Origin: a bacterium
GTDB taxonomy: Bacteria > Ratteibacteria > UBA8468
Assembly (NCBI GenBank): GCA_030672255.1
Contig: DAOVGU010000038.1
Coordinates: 1 to 13,937, forward strand
Direction: 5' to 3'
Length of the DNA stretch: 13,937 nt
This document shows positions 1-6,036 of the stretch, piece by piece. How positions within the stretch are numbered: the stretch's first letter is position 1; each line of letters begins with the position of its first letter. The position numbers and the translations under genes are program-made. The notes below the pieces were generated by a model that was not told where the DNA came from, did no database searches, and was given only the letters and a program-made list of their open reading frames with translations.

Positions 1-2
1 TA

Positions 3-74
3 ATTTCTGGTGCAGTTTTGATTTTCTTAGGTTTTTTTCTTCCCCTAATTAAGGAAAAAATATGTTTGAATTGA
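3..74 (+). CDS. C-terminal end of an unidentified membrane protein (partial)
   Basis: An open frame enters from the left edge and stops at TGA 72-74, inside the start of queD (13-nt overlap). The 23 visible residues are a hydrophobic stretch (ISGAVLIFLGFFLPLI) followed by a short charged tail (KEKICLN). This is what the last transmembrane helix and cytoplasmic end of an inner-membrane protein look like. The overlap with queD would fit translational coupling in one operon. The rest of the gene lies outside the window, so no family can be named. It could also be a chance open frame, since only 24 codons are visible. Confidence 0.4.
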   Translation: MSGAVLIFLGFFLPLIKEKICLN

Positions 75-439
75 TGGTGGAATCAAGTTTTTCTGCGGCC
101 CATCGGCTTAAAACAGTCAACAAAAAATGCGAGAGACTGCATGGCCATAATTGGAAAGTCCAGCTTTTCTTATCGGGAAGCAAATTGAAAAGAACAGGAG
201 TTCTGCTAGACTTCAAGGAGGCAAAGAGAAGATTAAAGGAGGTAATAGCCCCCCTTGACCATCAGTACTTAAATGAAATTCCTTTCTTTAAAAAGATTAG
301 CCCGACCTCCGAGAATATCGCTTACTATCTTTATCAAAAACTACAAGTTTTATTTGCTAAAAATAAAAAAATTAAGGTGGCTAAGGTCACTGTCTGGGAG
401 AGCGAAAAAACAGCTGCCTCCTACTTTCCAGAAAAATGA
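62..439 (+). CDS. queD: 6-carboxy-5,6,7,8-tetrahydropterin synthase (QueD/PTPS family)
   Basis: This cytoplasmic enzyme converts 7,8-dihydroneopterin triphosphate to 6-carboxytetrahydropterin, the second step towards the queuosine precursor preQ0. The 125-residue length is normal for the family. Seen in the sequence: the zinc ligand His14 (FSAAHRL), the zinc pair His27 and His29 (LHGHNW), the catalytic Cys23, the Asp66-His67 pair (PLDHQYLN) and the pterin-binding Glu113 (VTVWESE). ATG 62 follows an AAGGA-like ribosome site about 7 nt upstream. The stop codon overlaps the start of the first purC copy by 4 nt (ATGA), which fits an operon with coupled translation. No other queuosine genes are visible. 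The set of fully conserved residues makes QueD more likely than a generic pterin synthase. Confidence 0.93.
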   Translation: MFELMVESSFSAAHRLKTVNKKCERLHGHNWKVQLFLSGSKLKRTGVLLDFKEAKRRLKEVIAPLDHQYLNEIPFFKKISPTSENIAYYLYQKLQVLFAKNKKIKVAKVTVWESEKTAASYFPEK

Positions 440-921
440 ATGAAGCTTTAGTTAAGTTAAAGTTACCCTTACCTCTCTTTTACTCGGGGAAGGTGAGGGA
501 GCTTTATGATTTGGGGGATAGGTTCCTGATGGTGGCCACCGACCGCATCTCTGCCTTTGACTGCATCCTTCCTACGCCAATGCCGGAGACAGGGAAGGTT
601 CTGACGCAAATTTCCGTTTTCTGGTTTGACTATACCAGAGAGATTATTCCCAATCATCTCCTTTCGGCAGGGATTGAGGACCTTCCCCAATCTCTTGCTT
701 CCTTTCGGGAACTCTTAAGTGATAGAATGATGATTGTAAAAAAAACAAAAAAGATTAATATTGAGTGTGTGGTTCGGGGGTATCTTGCCGGTAGTGGTTG
801 GAAGGAATATCAAGAGAAAAACTCAATCTGTGGGATTAAGCTGCCGACAGGATTGAAGCAATCGGAGAAATTACCGCAACCCATCTTTACTCCGGCGACA
901 AAGGAGGAAAGCGGGCATGAC
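432..921 (+). repeat. Left copy of a 490-bp imperfect direct repeat (5' part of purC)
   Basis: This stretch matches 1701-2190 without any insertion or deletion at a constant offset of 1269 bases. The first 24 bases (432-455, spanning the purC start codon) are identical. By hand count there are about 55 mismatches in 436-723, one in 724-830 (at 754) and about 19 in 831-921. Homology ends abruptly after 921. The left limit coincides with the native purC start region, where queD stops. Confidence 0.9.
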
Positions 922-939
922 CAGAAAATAGGAAAATAG
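436..939 (+). pseudogene. purC: Truncated SAICAR synthase gene (5' fragment of purC)
   Basis: The first 162 codons match the N-terminal part of the complete purC at 1705-2592 at about 83 % of residues (27 differences by hand count). They include the family's N-terminal SGKVRELY nucleotide-binding segment, the ATDRISAFD motif and the GYLAGSGW segment. The reading frame then leaves the family and ends after five foreign codons at TAG 937-939, so the C-terminal half of the 295-residue enzyme is missing and it should not be active. The frame itself has no stops or frameshifts, and about 30 of the 57 differing codons are silent. That pattern suggests both copies diverged mostly as working genes before this one was cut. 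Its 4-nt overlap with queD suggests this is the original operon position. Confidence 0.88.
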
Positions 940-955
940 GGACAGCGACTATTTT
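933..955 (+). repeat. Short palindrome at the purC truncation point
   Basis: AAAATAG (933-939) and CTATTTT (949-955) form a 7-bp stem around a 9-base loop (GGACAGCGA). The octamer AAAATAGG occurs twice in tandem at 925-940, exactly where homology to purC has ended. The left arm supplies the stop codon of the truncated gene. From memory, similar AATAGGGACAGCGACTATT palindromes are scattered in genomes carrying REP-associated (RAYT/Y1) transposases. No transposase is present here. A weaker 5-bp stem (CGGAA 975-979 / TTCCG 993-997) follows, and I recognise nothing else in 956-1072. Confidence 0.5.
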
Positions 956-1072
956 TATAATGAGATATCTTAGGCGGAAAGCCCAGAGACAGTTCCGTTA
1001 TTGATAAAGAAAGGAAAGAAGAAAAAATACATGCAATTGCCAATTGAATTGTTTATTGAATGTAATGTTTAT

Positions 1073-1101
1073 TTGACAATTTAATGGTATCATGATATAT
1101 T
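1073..1101 (+). promoter_or_regulatory. Sigma70-like promoter of the Phd-RelE toxin-antitoxin operon
   Basis: TTGACA (1073-1078) is followed by exactly 17 bases and TATATT (1096-1101), with TG one base before the -10 (1093-1094) as in extended -10 promoters. A small palindrome, ATCATGAT (1089-1096), overlaps the -10 and could be an operator for the antitoxin, because such operons usually repress themselves. The GGAGGTG ribosome site of the antitoxin gene (1108-1114) lies just downstream. If transcription runs through, this promoter would also drive the complete purC and argBD. Confidence 0.7.
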
Positions 1102-1122
1102 TACTCTGGAGGTGAAGCAAAG

Positions 1123-1407
1123 ATGATTACTGTAAAAGAGGATACTACGCTGGTTGGCGTTTCTGAATTAAGAACTAATATCGATAAGATACTGGAGGAA
1201 GCAAGAAAGCATAAGGTCTTAATTGGGAAGCGGAATAAACCGGTAGCGGTGCTTTTGGCGATAAAGAAATATGATGAGATGGAGGAGATTTTAGATATCT
1301 TAGAGGATGTTGCCCTGGGATATTTAGCCAGGGAAAGGGAATCTCATTCCAAGCCTACTGATTACATAGATATTGAGAAAGTGGAGGGAAAGGTTAAAGC
1401 TAGATAA
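1123..1407 (+). CDS. Phd/YefM-family antitoxin
   Basis: This is probably the labile antitoxin of a type II toxin-antitoxin pair; it would bind and neutralise the downstream RelE-like toxin and repress their shared promoter. The 94-residue protein has the family pattern: an N-terminal GVSELRTNIDKILEEAR segment (about residues 12-28), the strand KVLIGKRNKPVAVLL (31-45), then the YDEMEEILDILED helix (50-62). The charged C-terminal tail after residue 65 is where these proteins normally wrap the toxin. ATG 1123 has a strong GGAGGTG ribosome site 8 nt upstream. The stop overlaps the toxin start by one base (TAATG), so translation is coupled. The family call is firm; specificity for this toxin is inferred from adjacency. 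Confidence 0.85.
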   Translation: MITVKEDTTLVGVSELRTNIDKILEEARKHKVLIGKRNKPVAVLLAIKKYDEMEEILDILEDVALGYLARERESHSKPTDYIDIEKVEGKVKAR

Positions 1408-1712
1408 TGTGGCAGATTAAAATTCACCGTTTGGTGACTGAGGAAGACTTTAAGAAAATTGACCCTTCCCATCAATCCTACGTTCTCAGAACAATAAGAA
1501 AAAAACTTTCCCTAGACCCGGAATCCTATGGCAAACCACTGCGTGGTGAGTTCAAAGGCTATTGGAGATTATCTGTAGGAGATTTTCGCGTTATCTACAG
1601 AATTGTAAAGAATAAAATTTTGGTTTTGGTAATCAGGATAGGTATTTGTCGGGATGCAAGAGTCTACGAAGAACTGTTTTTTAGACTAAAGAAACTCTCA
1701 AAAAATGAATGA
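1407..1712 (+). CDS. RelE/ParE-superfamily toxin
   Basis: This is probably an mRNA interferase of the RelE fold that cleaves mRNA on the ribosome when freed from its antitoxin. The 101-residue protein shows the superfamily core GKPLRGEFKGYWRLSVGDFRV (about residues 42-62), then IYRIVKNKILVLVIRIG and a C-terminal CRDARVYEEL segment in place of the commoner GHRxxVY. Basic residues (K43, R46, R54, R61, R65) sit where the RNA-contacting ones usually lie. The last three codons and the TGA stop (1701-1712) lie in the sequence duplicated from the purC start region, so the toxin's tail was probably created when the module landed here. It overlaps purC by 8 nt. A ParE-like activity against gyrase cannot be excluded from sequence alone. 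Confidence 0.83.
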   Translation: MWQIKIHRLVTEEDFKKIDPSHQSYVLRTIRKKLSLDPESYGKPLRGEFKGYWRLSVGDFRVIYRIVKNKILVLVIRIGICRDARVYEELFFRLKKLSKNE

Positions 1713-2190
1713 AGCTTTAGTTAAATTGAAGTTGCCTTTACCTCTTCTTTACTCGGGGAAGGTGAGGGAATTGTATGGTTTGGATGATAAAATTTTGATG
1801 GTTGCCACCGACAGGATTTCTGCCTTTGACTACATCCTTCCGACAGCAATTCCGGATAAAGGGAAGGTTCTGACGCAAATTTCCGTTTTCTGGTTTGACC
1901 GAACTAAAGAGATTATTCCCAATCATCTCCTTTCGGCAGATGTGAGAGACCTCCCTGAGTCACTCTCTTCCTTTCAGAAAAATTTAATGGACAGAATGAT
2001 GATTGTAAAAAAAACAAAAAAGGTTAATATTGAGTGTGTGGTTCGGGGGTATCTTGCCGGTAGTGGTTGGAAGGAATATCAAGAGAAAAACTCAATCTGC
2101 GGGGTTAAGTTGCCGGCGGGCTTAAAGGAATCGGAAAAATTGCCTTCTCCTATCTTTACTCCTGCGACCAAGGAGGAAACCGGGCATGAT
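1701..2190 (+). repeat. Right copy of the 490-bp imperfect direct repeat (5' part of purC)
   Basis: This is the partner of 432-921. The identical left end (1701-1724) covers the last three codons and stop of the toxin gene together with the purC start. The near-identical block 1993-2099 matches 724-830 with a single mismatch. Only this copy continues into the complete gene. Confidence 0.9.
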
Positions 2191-2592
2191 ATGAATATTG
2201 ATATTCAGGAACTCAAAAAAAGAATAGGTGAGACATTGGCAGAACGATTGAAGGAGGTTTCCCTTGCTCTTTATGAAAAGGCAACCAAGTATGCTTTAAA
2301 AAAAGGCATTATTATTGCCGACACCAAATTTGAGTTTGGCCTTATTGATGACCAATTAATTCTCATTGACGAAATTTTCACCCCTGATTCCTCACGCTTT
2401 TGGGAAGAGGATAAGTATCGGATAGGAATTTCCCCGGAGAGTTTGGACAAGCAGTTTGTCAGGGATTATTTAATAAAGATAGAGTGGGATAAAAGTTCCC
2501 CACCCCCTCCTTTGCCGGAGGAGATTGTGAGAAAAACAATGGAGAAGTACGGAGAGATAAAGGAAAAATTAATCTCCGGAGAAAAACTATAG
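1705..2592 (+). CDS. purC: Phosphoribosylaminoimidazole-succinocarboxamide (SAICAR) synthase, complete copy
   Basis: This cytoplasmic enzyme condenses carboxyaminoimidazole ribonucleotide with aspartate using ATP, giving SAICAR in purine synthesis. At 295 residues it matches the longer form of the family rather than the shorter E. coli type of about 240. Visible landmarks are SGKVRELY (residues 17-24), ATDRISAFDYILPT (34-47), the VVRGYLAGSGWKEY segment (112-125), FTPATKEETGHD (151-162), GIIIADTKFEFGLID (about 200-214) and DEIFTPDSSRFW. ATG 1705 is fixed by the match to the truncated copy. It overlaps the toxin stop by 8 nt and has no clear ribosome site of its own, so its translation may depend on that of the toxin. 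argB follows after 41 nt. Enzyme identity is secure; origin by duplication or by transfer is open. Confidence 0.95.
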   Translation: MNEALVKLKLPLPLLYSGKVRELYGLDDKILMVATDRISAFDYILPTAIPDKGKVLTQISVFWFDRTKEIIPNHLLSADVRDLPESLSSFQKNLMDRMMIVKKTKKVNIECVVRGYLAGSGWKEYQEKNSICGVKLPAGLKESEKLPSPIFTPATKEETGHDMNIDIQELKKRIGETLAERLKEVSLALYEKATKYALKKGIIIADTKFEFGLIDDQLILIDEIFTPDSSRFWEEDKYRIGISPESLDKQFVRDYLIKIEWDKSSPPPPLPEEIVRKTMEKYGEIKEKLISGEKL

Positions 2593-2633
2593 GGAAAGCG
2601 TGAACGAGATAAACGAAAGGAGTATTGGAGAAA

Positions 2634-3503
2634 ATGATGGAAGATATTATTAAGAAGGCAGATATATTGATTGAGGCTCTCCCTTATATTCAAAGATTTA
2701 AGGGGAAAACAGTGGTAATTAAGTATGGTGGTAATCTGATGGAGAATGAAACTACAGTTAAATCTATTCTCCTGGATATCATCTTTATGTCCGCGGTAGG
2801 GATGAAGCCGCTAATTATTCATGGGGGAGGCCATTTTATCACGGAGAGGTTGTCCGCAGAGGGGAAAGAAACTAAATTTGTGGATGGGCTCAGGGTCACC
2901 GATGGGGAAACGGTTAAAATCGTGAAAGAGGTATTGCTTGAGCTTAATGATAAACTTGTTGAACAAATTAAAAAATTGGGAGGAAAAGCGAAAGGTATTC
3001 TACCGGAGGATGGACTCCTTAAGGCAAAAAAGAGTTTCTCCGAGGAAGTTGACCTCGGTTTTGTTGGTGAGGTTATCCAGGTTAAAAGAGAACTTTTAAA
3101 AGAACCATTGAATCAGGGTTTTATTCCGGTAATTCCACCCATAGGTTTGGGGGAAGATCAAAAGCTCTATAATCTTAATGCCGATACCGCCGCGGCCGAA
3201 ATTGCCTCAGATATAAGAGCGGAAAAACTTGTTTTCATTACCAATGTTAAGGGGATTATGCGTAATCCCGAGAACCCCGAGACCTTAATCTCTATCCTGA
3301 CCAGGGAAGAGGCCGGGGCTTTAATTGAGGAGAAGGTGATTACGGAAGGGATGCTTCCTAAGGTAAGAGCGGGGATGAGGAGTCTGGAAGCAGGGGTAAA
3401 TAAGGTGCATATTGTTAATGGTCATCTTTCCCACAGTCTTCTTTTAGAAATCTTTACCAATAGGGGAGTTGGCACAGAGATTGTTTTAGAAAGAAAAGAA
3501 TGA
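2634..3503 (+). CDS. argB: Acetylglutamate kinase
   Basis: This enzyme phosphorylates N-acetyl-L-glutamate with ATP, the second step of arginine synthesis. Seen in the 289-residue product: the lysine-glycine loop IKYGGN (residues 29-34), IHGGG (62-66), GLRVTD (85-90), NLNADTAAAEIA, VFITNVKGI and a late EGMLPKVRAG segment, all typical. About 24 residues precede the kinase core and form a helix-like stretch. In the family this extra N-terminal helix goes with hexameric, arginine-inhibited enzymes, so feedback control is plausible. AAAGGAG (2616-2622) lies 11 nt before ATG 2634; ATG 2637, 6 nt after GGAG 2627-2630, is nearly as good. A TTG at 2625 sits too close to the ribosome site. Its stop overlaps argD by 4 nt. 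Confidence 0.94.
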   Translation: MMEDIIKKADILIEALPYIQRFKGKTVVIKYGGNLMENETTVKSILLDIIFMSAVGMKPLIIHGGGHFITERLSAEGKETKFVDGLRVTDGETVKIVKEVLLELNDKLVEQIKKLGGKAKGILPEDGLLKAKKSFSEEVDLGFVGEVIQVKRELLKEPLNQGFIPVIPPIGLGEDQKLYNLNADTAAAEIASDIRAEKLVFITNVKGIMRNPENPETLISILTREEAGALIEEKVITEGMLPKVRAGMRSLEAGVNKVHIVNGHLSHSLLLEIFTNRGVGTEIVLERKE

Positions 3504-4681
3504 AGGAACAGCAAATTTTTTCCCTTTATAAAAAATTTATCATTCCTTGTTATAAACAATATCCGTTGGTAATGGCCAAGGGTAAAGGAGTGAATGTTTG
3601 GAGTCTTAAAGGGAAAAAATATCTTGACTTTTTCCCGGGATGGGCGGTAAGCGGTTTGGGGCATTGTTCTCCAAAGGTTGTAGCCGCAATCAGAGAGCAG
3701 AGCAAAATTCTTTTGCATGTCTCCAATAATTACTATAATAAACTCCAGGGAAAATTGGCAGAAAAATTATCGCGTTTTTCCTTTGGCGGGAAATGCTTCT
3801 TCTGTAATTCGGGAGCCGAGGCAAATGAGGCCGCGATCAAATTGGCCCGGCTTTATGGAAAAAAGGAGCAGCGGTATCAGATTATCTCGATGAAAAATTC
3901 CTTTCATGGCCGGACCCTGGCTACCCTAACCCTAACCGGACAAAAAAAGGTAAAGGAGGGGTTTTCACCTTTACCGGAAGGGTTTAAAATAGTTCCCTTC
4001 AATAACTTAAAGGCTATTCAAAATGCAATCACCAAAAAAACGGTAGCCATCTTCTTAGAGCCGATTCAAGGAGAAGGGGGGATTAATATTGCTAAAAAGG
4101 ATTATCTTCTCTCTTTAAGAAGGCTCTGCGACAAAAGGAAGATTCTTCTTGTCTTTGATGAAGTGCAGACCGGTATGGGCAGAACCGGAAGGTTTTTCTG
4201 CTATCAAAATTTTGGGGTGCTCCCGGATGTAATAACTCTGGCCAAGACTTTGGGAGGAGGATTTCCGATTGCTGCCCTCATCGCAAAGAAGGAAATTGCT
4301 GATTTAATGCTCCCGGGAACGCATGCCTCTACCTTTGGTGGCAGTCCTCTTGCCTGCTCTGCCGCTCTTGCGGTATTGAAAACGATAGAAAAGGAACATC
4401 TGCTGGAGAATACCAAGAAGATGGGTAAATACCTACTTAAAAAATTGGAAGATTTAAAGAAAAAATATCCTTTTATCAAAGAGATTAGGGGTCTGGGGCT
4501 GATGCTTGGCGTAGAGCTAAAAATACCTTGTCAGGAAATTGTAGAGAAGGCTTTGAAAAATGGTCTTTTAATTAACTGCACCCAGAAAAATGTTCTCCGT
4601 ATTATGCCCCCTTTAATTGTCACTAAAAAGGAGATTGATAAAGCAATTGATATTTTGGATAAATCCTTGAAAAGTCTCTAA
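3500..4681 (+). CDS. argD: Acetylornithine aminotransferase (class III PLP enzyme)
   Basis: This enzyme transfers an amino group from glutamate to N-acetylglutamate 5-semialdehyde, giving N-acetylornithine, the step that follows ArgB and ArgC in arginine synthesis. The 393-residue length is standard. Seen: the NSGAEANEAAIKLAR phosphate-binding region, NSFHGRT, the PLP-ring Asp220 in FDEVQTGMGRTG, the PLP lysine Lys249 in TLAKTLGGGFP, and STFGGSPLA. ATG 3500 overlaps the argB stop (ATGA), so the two are translationally coupled. No argC or argJ is visible. Ornithine or succinyl-ornithine aminotransferases share these motifs; the adjacent argB supports the ArgD assignment. Confidence 0.93.
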   Translation: MKEQQIFSLYKKFIIPCYKQYPLVMAKGKGVNVWSLKGKKYLDFFPGWAVSGLGHCSPKVVAAIREQSKILLHVSNNYYNKLQGKLAEKLSRFSFGGKCFFCNSGAEANEAAIKLARLYGKKEQRYQIISMKNSFHGRTLATLTLTGQKKVKEGFSPLPEGFKIVPFNNLKAIQNAITKKTVAIFLEPIQGEGGINIAKKDYLLSLRRLCDKRKILLVFDEVQTGMGRTGRFFCYQNFGVLPDVITLAKTLGGGFPIAALIAKKEIADLMLPGTHASTFGGSPLACSAALAVLKTIEKEHLLENTKKMGKYLLKKLEDLKKKYPFIKEIRGLGLMLGVELKIPCQEIVEKALKNGLLINCTQKNVLRIMPPLIVTKKEIDKAIDILDKSLKSL

Positions 4682-4695
4682 AATAAGGAGGAGAG

Positions 4696-4938
4696 ATGCT
4701 AATAGAATATATCCATGCTGCAATGGAGAAAGCAAAGTATGAGATCCTTTCTGATGATAACACATTTTATGGGGAGATCCCTGGCTTCGATGGTGTTTAT
4801 GCAAATGCTGAGACTCTGGAGAAATGCCGGGATGAATTGGAGAGCATTCTAGAGGAATGGATTTTCTTTAGAATATCTCGTAACTTATCGTTACCAATAA
4901 TTAACGGGATTGAGTTGAGAGTTAAGGAAACAGTCTGA
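4696..4938 (+). CDS. hicB: HicB-family antitoxin
   Basis: This is the probable antitoxin of a HicBA type II pair. The 80-residue protein has the short HicB layout: a strand with residues ILSDDNTFYGEIPGFDGVYA (about 17-36), then the helix TLEKCRDELESILEEWIFFRI (39-59) and the closing LPIINGIEL. This is the partial RNase H-like fold that docks on HicA. There is no added DNA-binding domain, so self-repression is not evident. It starts 14 nt after argD with a strong AAGGAGG (4685-4691). Its stop shares one base with the hicA start (TGATG). The antitoxin-first order is the reverse of the classical hicA-hicB order but common in this family. Confidence 0.82.
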   Translation: MLIEYIHAAMEKAKYEILSDDNTFYGEIPGFDGVYANAETLEKCRDELESILEEWIFFRISRNLSLPIINGIELRVKETV

Positions 4939-5156
4939 TGCCTCGCTTTGGCTCTATAAAAAGGAGAGAGCTGATACATTATTTAAGATCTTTAGGTTTT
5001 GAAGGTCCTTATTCTGGAACGAGACACCAGTTTATGGTTAAAGGTGAAATTGTCTTGTGGGTTCCTAACCCTCATCAAGGTGATATTGGTAAAGAATTAC
5101 TCTCCAGGATTCTCAAACAGGCAAAAATTGATAGAGAGGTGTGGGAGGAATTGTAA
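4938..5156 (+). CDS. hicA: HicA-family mRNA interferase toxin
   Basis: This small ribosome-independent RNase is thought to cleave mRNA when not bound by HicB. The 72-residue protein has the dsRBD-like pattern: KRRELIHYLRSLGF (about residues 8-21), the strand with the catalytic His30 in SGTRHQFM, VPNPHQGDIGKELLSRIL (42-59) and the final KQAKI helix. The usual motif is GSxH or GSHH; here it is GTRH, a mild variant that keeps the histidine. ATG 4938 overlaps the hicB stop by one base, so it is translated by coupling. The pair sits directly behind the arginine genes and may share their transcript. Confidence 0.84.
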   Translation: MPRFGSIKRRELIHYLRSLGFEGPYSGTRHQFMVKGEIVLWVPNPHQGDIGKELLSRILKQAKIDREVWEEL

Positions 5157-5185
5157 TATTCAGACAATGACTAATGTAGTAAAAG

Positions 5186-5278
5186 TTTCAAAAGACCTTA
5201 CAAGAAGGTGATGAGGTTGAGTTTGAGATTACTGAAGGTGAAAAAGGACCGCAGGCAAGTAATGTTGTGAGGATATAA
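5186..5278 (+). pseudogene. 3' remnant of a cold-shock-domain protein gene
   Basis: Reading from 5186 gives 30 codons ending at TAA 5276-5278 that carry the hallmark end of a CspA-type protein: LQEGDEVEFEITEG, then EKGPQASNVVRI. These are the last two beta strands and the KGPQAxNV motif of the cold-shock fold. The frame has TAA (5183-5185) immediately upstream, and no start codon or RNP1/RNP2 motifs (about 40 residues are missing). This is therefore a truncated relic, not an expressed gene. It lies 30 bp after hicA, which suggests the HicBA insertion or a deletion removed the 5' part. Confidence 0.75.
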
Positions 5279-5303
5279 ATCATATAAGAGGAAAAAGGAT
5301 AAA

Positions 5304-5525
5304 ATGTGTAGAATAGAATTAATAAATGAGGAGAACCAATGGTTTCTGAAATGTGGTGAAGAAACAATTGTTCTATCAGGCATACTTCCAGAGAACGAAA
5401 TTAAAAAAATCAAAAAAGACACTAATCCAAAAATAATAATTAGCAAATTAAAATATTCTACTAAACTGACTGCTAAAGAAAAGTCAATGCTGAAAAAATG
5501 GGAAGACAAAAATGGAGAAGGTTAA
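5304..5525 (+). CDS. Small protein of unknown function (73 aa)
   Basis: I do not recognise this family. The predicted 73-residue protein begins with a beta-like segment (RIELINEENQWFLKC) and ends in a lysine-rich helical part (residues 33-70), with two cysteines (2 and 17), no signal peptide and no membrane helix. ATG 5304 follows an AGGAAAAAGG purine stretch at a usable distance. Its 3' end overlaps the next gene by 14 nt, which fits co-translation with that secreted protein. The codon pattern and ribosome site make it a plausible real gene, but it could also be a spacer ORF in this partly decayed region. Confidence 0.5.
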   Translation: MCRIELINEENQWFLKCGEETIVLSGILPENEIKKIKKDTNPKIIISKLKYSTKLTAKEKSMLKKWEDKNGEG

Positions 5526-6036
5526 ACTTTTAACAGTTATTGTAAGTTTGCTTCTGGTAAGTAATTTTGCTATGGCAGAAGGCTTCAAACCAGGTTCAGA
5601 GCCAGATGGATTTAGAGGTATTAGGTGGGGAACGGATATAAGAACTCTTTCTGGCATGAAACGTTTAAGAATTCGACGAAGTGGACTTTTTCAGGAAATA
5701 TATACTTATACAAGAAAAGGAGATAAACTTGTGATAGGGTCAGCAAAGATTGAAACAATTAAGTATGATTTTTGGAGAGGGAAATTTTGTGATGTATGGA
5801 TTTATACGAAAGGTTATGTAAACTGGTGTGCTTTAAAAGACGCTATTTTCAAAAAATTTGGAAGGGGTCGCAAATTGGAATTGTCAGGTGAAGAAGAATA
5901 TGAATGGATTGGGAGAAAAACGAGAATGTTATTAGACTATGATTGCATTAGAAAAGTAGGTCTCTTGCGGATATGTTCTAGAAAAATATTAAAACAAATG
6001 GCAAGAGAAGAGAAAAGTGAAGAATCGGATTTTTAA
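5512..6036 (+). CDS. Predicted secreted or periplasmic protein of unknown function
   Basis: The 174-residue product starts with a clear Sec signal peptide: a charged MEKVK start, a hydrophobic core LLTVIVSLLLVSNF and a probable cut after AMA (residue 22). The mature part opens with PDGFRGIRWGTDI (about residues 31-43). A GFRGIxWGT start is familiar to me from small periplasmic proteins annotated only as hypothetical in diderm bacteria. Three or four cysteines and many basic residues (pI clearly high) are present. No lipobox precedes the cut, so it is probably soluble. It overlaps the gene before it by 14 nt and the ORF after it. I cannot assign a function. Confidence 0.6.
   Translation: MEKVKLLTVIVSLLLVSNFAMAEGFKPGSEPDGFRGIRWGTDIRTLSGMKRLRIRRSGLFQEIYTYTRKGDKLVIGSAKIETIKYDFWRGKFCDVWIYTKGYVNWCALKDAIFKKFGRGRKLELSGEEEYEWIGRKTRMLLDYDCIRKVGLLRICSRKILKQMAREEKSEESDF

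Noticed and set aside
1..61. Possible preQ1 riboswitch before queD
   Set aside because: The 61 bases contain coding sequence for an upstream protein tail and no C-rich/A-rich pseudoknot pattern that I can recognise.
810..1043. Minus-strand open frame of 77 codons across the purC fragment end and the palindrome
   Set aside because: It is antisense to purC coding sequence, has no ribosome site, and part of it is only the translation of the repeated palindrome.
1073..1712. Integrative element with integrase inserted in purC
   Set aside because: Only the two toxin-antitoxin genes lie between the purC copies; no integrase, transposase or short flanking attachment site could be found.
3422..3718. 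Minus-strand open frame of 98 codons under the argB-argD junction
   Set aside because: It lies wholly opposite two well supported genes and has no recognisable protein features.
4999..5211. Plus-strand open frame of 70 codons overlapping hicA
   Set aside because: It is a different frame inside hicA, without a ribosome site; the hicA frame has the catalytic histidine and family pattern.
5198..5509. Minus-strand open frame of 103 codons with hydrophobic stretches
   Set aside because: It is a shadow of the cold-shock relic and the 73-residue ORF; the hydrophobicity comes from lysine-rich (AAA) codons read in reverse.
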